From NCBI GenBank assembly GCA_913045175.1, contig CAJWQG010000015.1, positions 1 to 64,000 on the forward strand: a stretch of DNA of 64,000 nucleotides, in the 5' to 3' direction. Shown here one piece after another: positions 16,662-27,600 of the stretch. Source of the DNA: an uncultured Gammaproteobacteria bacterium. GTDB lineage: Bacteria > Pseudomonadota > Gammaproteobacteria > Pseudomonadales > Azotimanducaceae. The notes below the pieces were generated by a model. The model was given only the letters and a program-made list of their open reading frames with translations. It was not told the origin of the DNA and searched no databases. Each line of letters opens with the position of its first letter. The first letter of the stretch is position 1. A program made the translations under genes and the position numbers.

Positions 16662-18800
16662 CTAGCCACGCCGAAACGCGTGAAACTTTTCTACCCAGTC
16701 CAGAACGTGGGCCGGTTTGTGGTTTTTGCGCCATTCACTGGCCGCAAATTTGTTCATCTCCGCCAGGGTCGGATAGATGTGAATCGTACCCATGATTTTC
16801 TTAAGCCCCATACCCTGCTTCATCGCAAGGACATACTCACTGATCAAGTCGCCCGCATGATCTGCCACAATCGTGACGCCAAGAATCTCATCCTTTCCAG
16901 GTGGAGTAAGCACCTTAACCACACCGTGAGCTTCTTCATCAGCAATCGCTCTATCCAATTCGCCAACATCAAAACGGGTAACCTCATGTTCAATACCCTG
17001 TTCAGTCGCCTCACTCTCACTTAAGCCCACCCGCGCCACTTCCGGACTACAAAAGGTACACCAGGGGATGACGGAATAATCCACACGGAATTTCCAGAAA
17101 CTACCAAACAGTGCATTCACTGTTGCATACCACGCCATATGTGATGCCGTATGGGTAAACTGATAGGGTCCTGCAACATCGCCCACTGCATAAATATTGG
17201 GGAAATTCGTTCTCAGAAAGTCATCAACAGCTATCGTGCCACGCTCTGATATCTCTACGCCAAGGTTCTCAAGGCCGAAACCTTCGACATTCGCTTTTCT
17301 GCCAACCGCGACAAGCAGTTGATCAAAGGGAACACGCACCTGCTCCCCTTGCTCCGAACGACAAACAAGAATGTGTTCGCCACCCTGCTCTTCGATTGCT
17401 TCCGCCGCATGTCCCGCGAGGACGTTCACCCCATCTGCTTCAAGTGAAGAAACGACCATCGCCGAAACCTCCGGGTCTTCCCGGGTCATGATCCTGGGCA
17501 GCATTTCAACCTGTGTAACAGAGGAGCCCAGTCGAGCAAAGGTCTGAGTCAACTCGGTCCCAATAGGACCACCACCAAGCACCGCCAACCGTTTGGGTTG
17601 CTCGCGTAATTCCCATATCGTGTCGGAGGTAAGATAAAACACCGAATCAATTCCGGAAATAGGAGGAACAAAAGGCTCAGCGCCCGTAGCAATGATGATA
17701 CTTCTGGTCGTCAGGGTCTTGCCGTTGACCTCCACTTCCCAGGGCGAAATGATTTTGGCGCTCCCCAATTCAACGTCAACACCCAAACTCTCATAACGCT
17801 CCACGGAGTCATGAGGTTCGATCTCGGTGATGACCCGCTGCACCCTATCCATAACGTCAGAGAAATCAAAGTTTGATGTCATGGGCTTAAAACCCAGTGA
17901 GACCGAGCGCTGAATATCGGCTGCGAGTTTTGCCGAACGAATAAGCGCCTTACTGGGAACACATCCAGTATTCAGGCAATCTCCGCCCATCTTGTTCTTT
18001 TCGATAAGCGTTACCTTTGCGCGAACGGTGGCAGCGATTAGAGCCGCAACCAACCCGCCTGACCCCGCACCTAGAACGATTACATCTCGATCATAGGCAG
18101 AAGGTTTACTAAACCCCCGGTAAACCTGCCTCGCCCGTAATAAATCGACCAATTTTTTAGCGATCAATGGAAAGACCCCCAATAACCCAAACGCGACAAG
18201 CAACTCAACAGACAAAATATCAGAAGCAGTTTCAATTTCCGCGAGCTGTGTCCCTGCATTCACATACACCGCTGTCCCGGCAAGCATGCCTAGCTGGCTG
18301 ACCAGAAAGAATGTCAAAACCTTGATTCTAGTGAGCCCCATTGCAAGATTGATCACAAAGAATGGGATGATCGGCACCAGTCTTAAGGTAAAAAGATAAA
18401 ATCCCCCTTCCTTTTCAATGCCTCTGTTAAGAGCGCCCAGTTGTCGCGCAAATCGACTTTGCACCTGTTCCTGTAGAACAAACCTGGCGACCAGCATGGC
18501 AAGGGTCGCGCCTATCGTGGAAGCGAATGAAACCAGGAAAAATCCCCACCAGAAACCGAAGACCGCGCCGCCTGCCAGCGTCATCACTGCAGCACCCGGG
18601 AGCGAAACTGCGGTAACCGCGACATAAATCAAGAAATAAGCGATAGATGCTACGGCAGGCTGCGCCTCCACCCAGGCTTCAATAGAGGCCTGCTCCATTT
18701 TAATTTGCTTAAGTGTAAGGAACTCGTGCAGCCCCATTTGAAAGAACGCCACCGCAAAAGCGATGAGGATCGCTATCAGCAAGATCTGTTTGATATTCAT
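16662..18800 (-). CDS. TVP38/TMEM64 (VTT) membrane domain fused to a pyridine nucleotide-disulfide oxidoreductase
   Basis: The 712-residue protein has two parts. Residues 1-230 form a VTT/DedA-like membrane domain with about five to six helices and the conserved GAAVMTLAGGAVFGFWWG and FTLRLVPIIPFFVINLAMG segments. Residues 240-712 form a flavoprotein disulfide reductase: FAD-binding VLGAGSGGLVAALIA, redox-active GGDCLNTGCVPSKA, NAD-binding VLGGGPIGTELTQ, GDVAGPYQFTHTASH and a dimerisation domain with the histidine-glutamate pair region (GTIHIYPTLAEM). It resembles mercuric reductase or dihydrolipoamide dehydrogenase relatives but lacks a heavy-metal domain. The membrane anchor suggests disulfide or thiol chemistry at the inner membrane. 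The substrate is unknown. Confidence 0.88.
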   Translation of the reverse strand: MNIKQILLIAILIAFAVAFFQMGLHEFLTLKQIKMEQASIEAWVEAQPAVASIAYFLIYVAVTAVSLPGAAVMTLAGGAVFGFWWGFFLVSFASTIGATLAMLVARFVLQEQVQSRFARQLGALNRGIEKEGGFYLFTLRLVPIIPFFVINLAMGLTRIKVLTFFLVSQLGMLAGTAVYVNAGTQLAEIETASDILSVELLVAFGLLGVFPLIAKKLVDLLRARQVYRGFSKPSAYDRDVIVLGAGSGGLVAALIAATVRAKVTLIEKNKMGGDCLNTGCVPSKALIRSAKLAADIQRSVSLGFKPMTSNFDFSDVMDRVQRVITEIEPHDSVERYESLGVDVELGSAKIISPWEVEVNGKTLTTRSIIIATGAEPFVPPISGIDSVFYLTSDTIWELREQPKRLAVLGGGPIGTELTQTFARLGSSVTQVEMLPRIMTREDPEVSAMVVSSLEADGVNVLAGHAAEAIEEQGGEHILVCRSEQGEQVRVPFDQLLVAVGRKANVEGFGLENLGVEISERGTIAVDDFLRTNFPNIYAVGDVAGPYQFTHTASHMAWYATVNALFGSFWKFRVDYSVIPWCTFCSPEVARVGLSESEATEQGIEHEVTRFDVGELDRAIADEEAHGVVKVLTPPGKDEILGVTIVADHAGDLISEYVLAMKQGMGLKKIMGTIHIYPTLAEMNKFAASEWRKNHKPAHVLDWVEKFHAFRRG

Positions 18801-18908
18801 AGGAAGTTAACCGTCATCTCCCTATTAGAGAACAGAATGAGTGATTCGTTACAGCTATACTAAGCGCTTGAAACATTTCAGGGATCATGCGGCTTTAGCC
18901 AACCCCTT

Positions 18909-19217
18909 TCAATAGGGATGTACTAACGCTCGAACTGCACTAAGAGAAATGCTGTCCCACCCGGGGTTAAAAGCGTCCACCAATTGAACCAACTTTCGAC
19001 GTTGCATTTTTTGCAGCTGACGCTCCCTTAGGATCGCCTCTTCAACCCCTTCAACCTGCTCCACGTAAACAAGCTTCTGATAAACCCATCTTTTACCCAG
19101 TCTTCGATTAACGCGATCACGCGCTGCTTTAACTCCAGGTTCCAGATCAGCACACACATCGACGGTTAGATGAACATGGTGGCGGCTAGCAAGTACAAAA
19201 ACAAAGTAAGTATCCAT
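18909..19217 (-). CDS. GIY-YIG-like small protein with a degenerate motif
   Basis: From ATG 19215-19217 the 102-residue protein begins MDTYFVFVLASRHHVHLTVDV. It continues with the helix-rich layout of stand-alone GIY-YIG nuclease family proteins (VNRRLGKRWVYQKLVYVEQ, EEAILRERQLQKMQRRKLVQLV, NPGWDSIS). The catalytic YIG strand is replaced by HLTVDVC, while the Arg and Glu of later positions appear kept (AARDRVNRRLG, EEAILRE). It may therefore be a binding rather than a cleaving protein. The family call is from overall pattern, and the function is unknown. Confidence 0.65.
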   Translation of the reverse strand: MDTYFVFVLASRHHVHLTVDVCADLEPGVKAARDRVNRRLGKRWVYQKLVYVEQVEGVEEAILRERQLQKMQRRKLVQLVDAFNPGWDSISLSAVRALVHPY

Positions 19218-19317
19218 GGGCAACATTTGACCACTTTGCCCTGATGCCCTATAGCAGCATCCGCTGACACTTGGGTAGGCTATTGCTACTTACACTCCAA
19301 TCAATCTCGTAACGGGC

Positions 19318-20904
19318 ATGGGTTATACTGACCAGGTGGATACGAGAAAAACATACGATCCGAGCAGCACTGATGCATGGTGCAAACTCACCGACCTGTC
19401 GAAGACCGTTTATGAGAAGGACATTCTTGAGCACTTCACCGACAATCCGTTGCGCACATCCCAATACAGCATTTCACTGAACGACCTGCACATTGACTAT
19501 TCAAAAAACCTGGTCAGTGATGAAATTCTAGCGGCACTAAACTCCCTGGCAGAAACATCACCTCTGGCAGAAGTTCGTGACGCCATGTTTAGCGGCACAC
19601 CCATTAACGAATCTGAAGGACGCAGGGTTTTACACACTGCCCTTAGAAATCCAGACTTCCCCCACGGTGACATCGCTTCATCGATCGCCAGTCAATTTAA
19701 TCGCATGACGACAATTGCGAATGAGATAAGCGTCGGTGATTGGAAGGGATGCGACGGCAAGCGGATCCGTAGTGTAGTAAATATTGGGATTGGTGGATCG
19801 GACCTGGGACCAAAGATGGTCTGCGAAGCGCTGCGAGAATTCGCACAACCCGATATAGACATGCATTTCATATCGAACGTGGATGGCGAACCGATTCGCA
19901 GCTTGCTCAAGCAGCTAGATCCAGCCACGACAATATTCGTTGTTGCGAGCAAGACATTTACGACTCAGGAAACCATGGTCAACGCACAGGTGGCGATTGA
20001 CTGGTTTAGCGAAAAAACTGGCATCACAGAACCATTATCCACGCCCCACTTCCTGGCGGTTACTGCTGCCACCAACACCGCGATTGAACGAGGAATACCT
20101 GCGGACCAGATTCTGCAGTTCTGGGATTGGGTAGGTGGACGTTATAGCCTGTGGTCGGTCATCGGGCTAACGATCTGTATTTGTATAGGCCAGGAGAATT
20201 TTCGCAAACTACTTCATGGGGCCCGGGAAATGGACGACCACTTCTTGAATGCACCCCTTGGCAAGAATCTTCCAGTGCAACTTGCACTACTGGGCATCTG
20301 GTACAACAACTTCCTCGATATACAATCCACGGCGGTCATCCCCTATTGCGAACGGTTGGGATTCCTTCCTGCTTTTCTGCAACAACTCGATATGGAAAGT
20401 AACGGTAAACGCGTTTCGTCTCATGGTGTGCCGCTCACCTACGACTCTACACCAGTCACCTGGGGTCAAACAGGAACGAATGGGCAGCATGCCTTTTTCC
20501 AGCTGTTGCATCAGGGTACCCGCTTTGTGCCGATTGACTTTATTGGCGTTGCTAAAGACCAGCTGAGCCATGGGAAGCAACACCGTATTTTGCTGGCCAA
20601 CATGCTGGCCCAGGCTGCGGCACTCATGTCTGGTGAAGCGGCCGATACCGCCGACCGGGAATATCCTGGAAGCAGGCCGAGCACGACCATATTGCTGAAT
20701 GAACTGACCCCCCACAGCCTTGGGATGTTGCTTGCACTATATGAGCACAAGGTCTTCTGTCAGGGGGTAATCTGGAATATCAATTCCTTCGATCAATGGG
20801 GTGTCGAGTTAGGTAAAAGGCTCACCAGCAAGGTCCTGCACGATCAGAACCGGAGCGATCTGGATCCATCAACCCGCGACCTTATGGATCGGCTGGGGTT
20901 CTAG
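19318..20904 (+). CDS. pgi: glucose-6-phosphate isomerase
   Basis: This glycolytic enzyme interconverts glucose-6-phosphate and fructose-6-phosphate. The 528-residue protein carries the family blocks VNIGIGGSDLGPKM, VASKTFTTQETMVNA, FWDWVGGRYSLWSVIG and WGQTGTNGQHAFFQLLHQGT. The C-terminal catalytic lysine lies in FDQWGVELGKRL. The length is close to that of E. coli Pgi. ATG 19318 is the first in-frame start; GTG 19336 is an alternative, and neither has a strong ribosome site. The last 23 bases overlap a gene on the other strand. Confidence 0.96.
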   Translation: MGYTDQVDTRKTYDPSSTDAWCKLTDLSKTVYEKDILEHFTDNPLRTSQYSISLNDLHIDYSKNLVSDEILAALNSLAETSPLAEVRDAMFSGTPINESEGRRVLHTALRNPDFPHGDIASSIASQFNRMTTIANEISVGDWKGCDGKRIRSVVNIGIGGSDLGPKMVCEALREFAQPDIDMHFISNVDGEPIRSLLKQLDPATTIFVVASKTFTTQETMVNAQVAIDWFSEKTGITEPLSTPHFLAVTAATNTAIERGIPADQILQFWDWVGGRYSLWSVIGLTICICIGQENFRKLLHGAREMDDHFLNAPLGKNLPVQLALLGIWYNNFLDIQSTAVIPYCERLGFLPAFLQQLDMESNGKRVSSHGVPLTYDSTPVTWGQTGTNGQHAFFQLLHQGTRFVPIDFIGVAKDQLSHGKQHRILLANMLAQAAALMSGEAADTADREYPGSRPSTTILLNELTPHSLGMLLALYEHKVFCQGVIWNINSFDQWGVELGKRLTSKVLHDQNRSDLDPSTRDLMDRLGF

Positions 20905-21361
20905 CAACAGTAGCTTCCACAACCACGGCTTTTCGTACTGCGTGCTCGAGGTCTTCTGGATTAAGGCTTTTATCTTTATGGAGGCGAATATCGTGATACA
21001 CCGCATCCTGAGGAAATAAGCCCAGATAGTGTGTTAACAACTTTTTCGTTTCGTCAGGTTCGCGTCGCGCTTCTGCATAATAGGTTCCCTCTTCTCCTCC
21101 GACGAGCAAGCGAACCTCTGAACCGCCCCGCATATTGCGCCACCACTGATTATGAGCGGACGTAAAACAGAGTATTGCTTCCCCACTCCTAATAAAGCGG
21201 ACTGGCGTTGTATAAATTCGTCCGCTTTTTCGACCGGCAAACGTAATTAACATCAAACTATCGCTCCAGAAGCCGTGAAGCGGGGAACGAAGTAGAAACT
21301 TCATTAGCGGATTAATGATCGCGAAAAGACCTTCTGGTACTTTCAATGCTATTTCCTCCAT
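20882..21361 (-). CDS. deazaflavin (F420)-type nitroreductase family protein
   Basis: The 159-residue protein matches the Ddn/F420-dependent quinone reductase fold: MLITFAGRKSGRIYTTPVRFIRSGEAILCFTSA, then WWRNMRGGSEVRLLVGGE, the typical split-barrel blocks. Family members bind F420H2 or sometimes lipids and flavins. The cofactor here is inferred. It ends convergently inside pgi with a 23-base overlap. Together with the two luciferase-fold genes near 61-63 kb it suggests that the organism uses F420-type chemistry, although no F420 biosynthesis gene is in the window. Confidence 0.8.
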   Translation of the reverse strand: MEEIALKVPEGLFAIINPLMKFLLRSPLHGFWSDSLMLITFAGRKSGRIYTTPVRFIRSGEAILCFTSAHNQWWRNMRGGSEVRLLVGGEEGTYYAEARREPDETKKLLTHYLGLFPQDAVYHDIRLHKDKSLNPEDLEHAVRKAVVVEATVARTPADP

Positions 21362-21460
21362 GACTATATACGTGACCGCTACAACTTCGGATTAATTCCT
21401 GTTTTATCCTGCATGCGGCTCGGTTAGGATGATATCTCTAAGGACTTCGATGAGTACGCG

Positions 21461-24400
21461 ATGCTGCGGCTTATTCAGTCGAACCATATGCCCATACTGG
21501 CGCAGCTGTTCTGTGAACAAAGCCAGCAAGCTGCCGACCCATTTATTCCTACCACAGTCGTTGTCCAGAGCTTTGGCATCGGCCAATGGCTTAAATTACA
21601 ACTAGCAGAGCAACAGGGTATCTCTGCCAATCTGGACTGCATCTTACCGGCCAACTACATTTGGCGCCTGTATCATCACCTGCTGCCAGATATCCGTTTA
21701 CCGGAGGATTCACCTTTCGATCGCGATCGACTCTCCTGGCGATTGATGCGTCTCATACCAAATTCACAGCACGAGTCTTTGCTTCGCTATCTTAACGCGC
21801 CTGGCGACCCCGATATCCGGCAATTCCAGTTAAGTTTTCAGATCGCACAACTCTTCGATCAGTATCTTGTCTATCGCCCTGATTGGCCCATGGCATGGGA
21901 GCAAGGCAACCCTTTGCTGGATGCCGAGTCCCTTGGTAATCAGCGTTGGCAGGTAGAGCTATGGCAGGAGATTATCAACGATGATCCGGGCATCGCTGAC
22001 CTACACCGAGCAAAGCTGCATCAACAACTCCTTGACGCCATTTCAGATAAACCCACACTACCGAGTGACCTACCCGAAAAACTTACTATCTTCGGCCTTT
22101 CTGCTATGGCACGAATGCAACTGGATACATTCCATGCCCTTTCAGAGATCGTCGATATCGACGTTTACTTCTTAAACCCCTGTCAACATTACTGGGGAGA
22201 TATCGTTGCATCCCGGGATGTTGCCAAGCGCTCGGTTAGGCAATTGCTAGACACCGAGGACGCGCTATCTGATGAGGATTACCTTACGATCGGCAACCCG
22301 CTACTCGGATCGCTAGGTAAGGAAGGTAGAGAATTTCTGGAATTGTTGCTGGAAACAGATGATGTTGAAAGCCATGAGCTTTTCATGGAGACCGAAGGCG
22401 ATTCCATGCTCGCGCTGCTAAAAAACGATATCTTGAACCTGGAGTACGGTGGCGCATTCGAAGAACAGCCAGAACAACGCCCAATCTCTGAAGATGAAAA
22501 AAGCATTCAGGTCCATGCCTCTCACAGCAGGATGCGTGAAGTAGAGATTCTCTACGACAATCTTCTCTCGATCTTTGACAAGGAAGAAGACATCGAACCG
22601 ATTGATGTGATCGTCATGGCCCCGGACATTTCCGAGTATGCGCCATTCATCAACGCCGTCTTCAAGGACAAGGTAAATTACGGGATCACCGACCGCTCAC
22701 TGATTCAGCAATCAACGCTTGTCGCCAGTTTTCTCAAGATTGTTGCCTTGCCAACTTCAAGACTAACCGCCGTTGAAGTCATGGACCTATTGGAAGTGCC
22801 TGCTATCGCTCGGCGTTTCGACCTTGATGAAGAAGCACTCAATAGGATTTCGACCTGGATCCATGAGACAGGAATCCGCTGGGAGTACGATGGTGACGAG
22901 AAGTCATCACGCTGGCAGCTCCCTGCGGAAAACCTTAATACATGGCGATTTGGACTCGATCGGCTACTACTTGGTTATGCAATGGAAGGTAGGCTATATG
23001 CAGACCGCCTGCCATACCCGGTTGAAGCCGGGGATAGTGAATTACTCGGCACGCTATGCCACATCATCGACTTACTCGAGCGAACCAGACAGCGGATGTC
23101 ACGCTCCCATGATGCCGCCAGCTGGAGAGATCTTCTGCATGAGATTCTGGTCCAGTTCTTTCTTCCAAAAGATCGCGAAGCAATCGATATCGATCAGCTA
23201 CAGAATCTACTTGATCGATTGGCAGCAGATGCGGAGAACGCGGCATTCGAGGGTGAGTTTTCCAACCAACTCATACGCTTCTGGCTAGAGCAGCAACTTT
23301 CGCTCGCGCATCAGGCACCAGGATTTATTACGGGCGGGGTCACATTCGCCACACTGGTGCCAATGCGTAGCATTCCGTTTAAAGCAGTTTGTCTGCTCGG
23401 CATGAATGACGCCGACTTCCCCCGGGAACAGCGACCACTATCCTTTGATCTCATGCACATCGATGGACCGCGCAAAGGCGATCGATCCAGACGTACAGAC
23501 GATCGCTATCTCTTTTTAGAAGCCATACTTTCTGCACAACAAATTCTATATATGAGTTACCAGGGTAAAGGTGCCAGGGACAACCAGGACCGACCCCCAT
23601 CCACCGTATTAGGTGAGCTACTCGATTACATCACTGGCATTTATCCCACATTCAAAGTTACCGAACACCCGTTACAACCGTTTAGCCCTCGTTACTACGA
23701 TGGTTCACTGAACTCTTACCAGACGATGTGGTATGACGCATTGCTTCGACCACCTGAAATTCAACCGTTTATACATGGGAGCCTTGAGATAGACGGGGAA
23801 CTCGAAGCAGAGTCTATGGAGCAACTGGTTTCATTTTTCAATCACCCCGCTCGTTACTATTTCCACAATAGTCTGGGTGTCTTTTTTGCGGATGAACATA
23901 TTGAGCTAAAGGAATCCGAATCCTTTTCCCTTGATCCCCTGGAACGTTACCACTTAGCCAACCTCGCCCTGAATTCGTTGCTGAAGGGAGATGACGAGAC
24001 AGAATGGATGCGCGAAATGATTGCGGCAGGCCGGGTTTTAAACAATGACCTGGGGAAACGCAATCTGGAACAGCAGCTGTCGACTGCCCAAAGTATCCAT
24101 ACTGAGCTTAAGTCCCTGGTAAGCGGACCACCGGTATCTCTAAGAGAAAACATCAACCTTGAACGCTCATCACTGTCTTTTGCAATTAACAATCTGTACG
24201 AACAACAGCACATAGATATTCGCTCGGGCACCTTACGCAAACGTCAGTTGCTTGAGGTATGGGTAAAACATCTCTGCCTGAATGCAAACGAGCATTACTT
24301 CCCTACGACAACAATATCCCGGGGTACCGACAAAGCTGAACTAACAGTTATTGAACCGATTGCCGCGCAGGATGCGCGGTCGCATCTGGAGTTTCTGGTA

Positions 24401-24667
24401 GATCTTCACGATAATGGACTTCGTCGCCCCCTGTATTTTTTGCCAGAATGCAGCTTCGCCTATGCTTCAGCCATTCTCGGCGGCAAGACCAGACTCGATG
24501 CAATGCAAAGTGCAAAGACGGTGTGGGCGCAGGAGGCGCAAGGCAGCGAAGGTCAAGACCCCTACTGGCGACGTATCGCCATATCGAACGAGTTATTCGA
24601 TGACACGTTCGAACAATTGTCGATAGAGATCTACTCTCCGTTAATCGACAACTGGAATGAGCTATGA
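21461..24667 (+). CDS. recC: exodeoxyribonuclease V subunit gamma (RecC)
   Basis: The 1068-residue protein starts MLRLIQSNHMPILAQLFCEQ, matching the RecC N-terminus. It contains the RecC blocks FGIGQWLKLQLAEQQGISANLD, ANYIWRLYHHLLPD and FATLVPMRSIPFKAVCLLGMNDADFPR. RecC is the Chi-recognising scaffold of the RecBCD helicase-nuclease that processes double-strand breaks. It is the first gene of a recC-recB-recD operon without ptrA between recC and recB; its stop overlaps the recB start (ATGA). No defects were seen. Confidence 0.95.
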   Translation: MLRLIQSNHMPILAQLFCEQSQQAADPFIPTTVVVQSFGIGQWLKLQLAEQQGISANLDCILPANYIWRLYHHLLPDIRLPEDSPFDRDRLSWRLMRLIPNSQHESLLRYLNAPGDPDIRQFQLSFQIAQLFDQYLVYRPDWPMAWEQGNPLLDAESLGNQRWQVELWQEIINDDPGIADLHRAKLHQQLLDAISDKPTLPSDLPEKLTIFGLSAMARMQLDTFHALSEIVDIDVYFLNPCQHYWGDIVASRDVAKRSVRQLLDTEDALSDEDYLTIGNPLLGSLGKEGREFLELLLETDDVESHELFMETEGDSMLALLKNDILNLEYGGAFEEQPEQRPISEDEKSIQVHASHSRMREVEILYDNLLSIFDKEEDIEPIDVIVMAPDISEYAPFINAVFKDKVNYGITDRSLIQQSTLVASFLKIVALPTSRLTAVEVMDLLEVPAIARRFDLDEEALNRISTWIHETGIRWEYDGDEKSSRWQLPAENLNTWRFGLDRLLLGYAMEGRLYADRLPYPVEAGDSELLGTLCHIIDLLERTRQRMSRSHDAASWRDLLHEILVQFFLPKDREAIDIDQLQNLLDRLAADAENAAFEGEFSNQLIRFWLEQQLSLAHQAPGFITGGVTFATLVPMRSIPFKAVCLLGMNDADFPREQRPLSFDLMHIDGPRKGDRSRRTDDRYLFLEAILSAQQILYMSYQGKGARDNQDRPPSTVLGELLDYITGIYPTFKVTEHPLQPFSPRYYDGSLNSYQTMWYDALLRPPEIQPFIHGSLEIDGELEAESMEQLVSFFNHPARYYFHNSLGVFFADEHIELKESESFSLDPLERYHLANLALNSLLKGDDETEWMREMIAAGRVLNNDLGKRNLEQQLSTAQSIHTELKSLVSGPPVSLRENINLERSSLSFAINNLYEQQHIDIRSGTLRKRQLLEVWVKHLCLNANEHYFPTTTISRGTDKAELTVIEPIAAQDARSHLEFLVDLHDNGLRRPLYFLPECSFAYASAILGGKTRLDAMQSAKTVWAQEAQGSEGQDPYWRRIAISNELFDDTFEQLSIEIYSPLIDNWNEL

Positions 24668-27600
24668 ACGACATCTCAGCTCATGTGTTTCCCCTGAGTG
24701 GCAACCAGCTCATTGAGGCCAGCGCCGGTACCGGTAAAACCTATACGATCACCAATCTTTATATTCGATTGCTACTTGGCCGGGGAAGAAAAGAAGCACT
24801 TCCCGTTAACCGTATTCTTGTACTGACTTTCACTATCGCCGCCACCGAGGAGCTCAAGCATCGAATCCGAAAGCGTATTATCGAAGCAAAACGCATATTC
24901 AGCGGCATTGATAGTAGTGACGGCAGCGACACGGACTCGAAGGATGAATTTCTATTAACGCTCCGGAGCGATAGCGACGATCTGGATAGAGATCTGAGAT
25001 TGCTAGCGGCCGCAAGCCTGCTTATGGATGAAGCCGCCATTTTTACTATTCATGGCTTTTGTGCTCGCGTCCTCGATGAACTGTCTTTCGAGACAGGCGT
25101 TTTGTTTGACCAGAACCTCAACGCAGATCGAGACGCGCTATTACAGATAGCCGCAGAAGATTGCTTTCGAAAACACATCCTCAGACTTCCCGATTTCGAA
25201 AGGCAGCTGGCATTAAAGCTCTGGCCAAACCCCGAACTGCTGATTCAGAAAACAAAGCAGTTTCTGTTTCGTGAAAGTCTTTCCCTCGAACCTGATATGG
25301 AGGATGTCTCCAACGACTACGACCTGCTTGGCAGGAACATCACTACAATTCAACAACTGTGGGTCGAAGATGACGTCCCGGAACTCATCCGCAACGCCGG
25401 ATTCGACAGACGTCGAAAACCCATATCGAGACTCGAAACGATGACAAGGCTATGCGAGTCACCTGACCCCATCGCGCCCGACAATGAAGTGTGGTCCATC
25501 TACAATCAAGCCAACCTCCGGGACAGTCTTACGAAAAAAGGACAGATGCCGGAACACGCTGTCTTCGATTTAATTGACGAAGCATGGGCGGCCCGCAGGA
25601 TCATCGATCAGGTACGTACTAATTTATGGCATTTGGTTACCCGATCTCTTCGAGAGGAAATTGCTGCCTTGAAAGCGAGCACCAAAGAGCTAACCCTCGA
25701 CGATTTATTAGTTCAATTAAGCCAATCCCTGATTAAGACCCCCACCCTGCCAGGTCAACTTGCTGAACGCTGGCCCGTCGCTATGATCGATGAGTTCCAG
25801 GACACTGACAACCTCCAATACGACATCTTTTCTCGTATCTACGCAGCGGGAAACGACAACTATTTGTTGTTTATTGGAGACCCCAAGCAGGCGATCTATC
25901 AGTTTCGTGGTGCTGACATCTATACCTATATTAACGCCAGGCAGGATGCAGACGACATTCATTCCCTCTCGACTAACTGGCGCTCCACCAAACCTATGGT
26001 GGAGGCGATTAACCATCTGTTTTCTCACGCCAGCATTTTCGGAGATGAGAATATTCACTACACGCCCAACACCCCATCTGCAAATGCCACATCGATGCAA
26101 TTGGCGATAGACAATGAAATGCCTGCACCCTGCCGCATCAGCTTCTTACAGGGTGAAAAACTTAGTAAGGCGCAAGCACGCACCATTTGCATGGCCGACG
26201 CCGGAGAGAACATCGTACAACTACTTGCACGCTCAGATCGAAAACTTGCCACCATCGACGGCAAGCCCATAAGCGCGGGGCAGATAGCACTACTGGTGCG
26301 AGACAAGAACGATGCTCGCGCCGCCCAATATGCCCTATCAAGCAGAGGGATCAAGAGTGTTTACGTGACCTTGGAATCGGTATTTCTCCAGGACACTGCC
26401 GAAGACCTTCGACTAGTGCTCGAAGCTGTCATCGACCCGACCAACGACAGGGCTGTGAAGGCTGCCCTGGCGACCACACTGCTCAGCACAACAGCTGAAG
26501 AAATCGATGCGATCAATCGAGACGTGGTCAAACATCAACAGGCGTTGTCGGAGTTTCAGGAATACCACCAGCTGTGGACGAAAAGGGATATCGCGCCAAT
26601 GATCGAGGCGCTGGTGGTGCGCCGTCAAATAGCAGAGAAATGGCTACATCTGCCTGGCGGTGAAAGACAACTAACCAATCTCAGGCATCTCTCGGAATTA
26701 CTACAGCAGCGATCTTCTGCTGCCCCGGGGATGCACAGACTTCTGAAGTGGTTCACGCGAGAAAAAATTGCCGCAGAAACGGTTGCTACTGAAGATCGTC
26801 AGCTTAGATTGGAGAGTGATGAAAACCTGGTGAAGATCGTCACCATGCATGCGGCAAAAGGGCTGGAGTACGACATTGTCATGATTCCAATGGCTGGATT
26901 TATTTCGCGGCAGCGCGACGGAGAGCCCGCCCTCTATCACGATGTAGTCGACGGGATTTATGAAACACACCTCAATTTTGGACCCGACGAGGTGCTGAAA
27001 CAGAATGCACAACAGGAAAAATACGAAGAGGATATGCGTCTCTTGTATGTGGCTATTACCCGGGCGCGCTACCTTTTATATCTTGGCATACCGGATACGC
27101 CAGACCTGACGAACGCCGCAATAGGTAAAATGCTTGGTCTGTCCGACAAAGAAAACCGTCACCTGGATTACCTGAACGACCATCTCCCAGCGCAGCTATT
27201 CAGGGTATCGCGGGTAACCGAGTGTCCTGTGACACGACACGAAGAGACATTCGATGCAAGCAAGTTGATTGCTCCATCGGCAACACCGATTCTTAACGAC
27301 ACATGGCGCGTACACAGTTATACGAGCTTCTCTCGCCAACTGAAGAAACTGGAGGATGCAACAGACACCTTTTCCGTCGCCGGCTATGGTGACGATGAAG
27401 AAGAATCGGCGTCACCTGCTACAAAAACCCAATACAATCGATTTACCTTTCCTCGCGGGCCACGTATCGGTATTGCTCTGCACGGACTGCTTGAAGATAT
27501 AGATTTTGGCGCTTCGGAGGAGGAAATTACGTCCTGTTGCAGTCGCTACGTGTTGCGCCTGGGTATACAGGAGCCTGAATGGCTCGATGTACTATCCAAC

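Noticed and set aside
18801-18908. tRNA or small RNA in the gap before the GIY-YIG gene
   Set aside because: No cloverleaf or stable hairpin is visible by eye.
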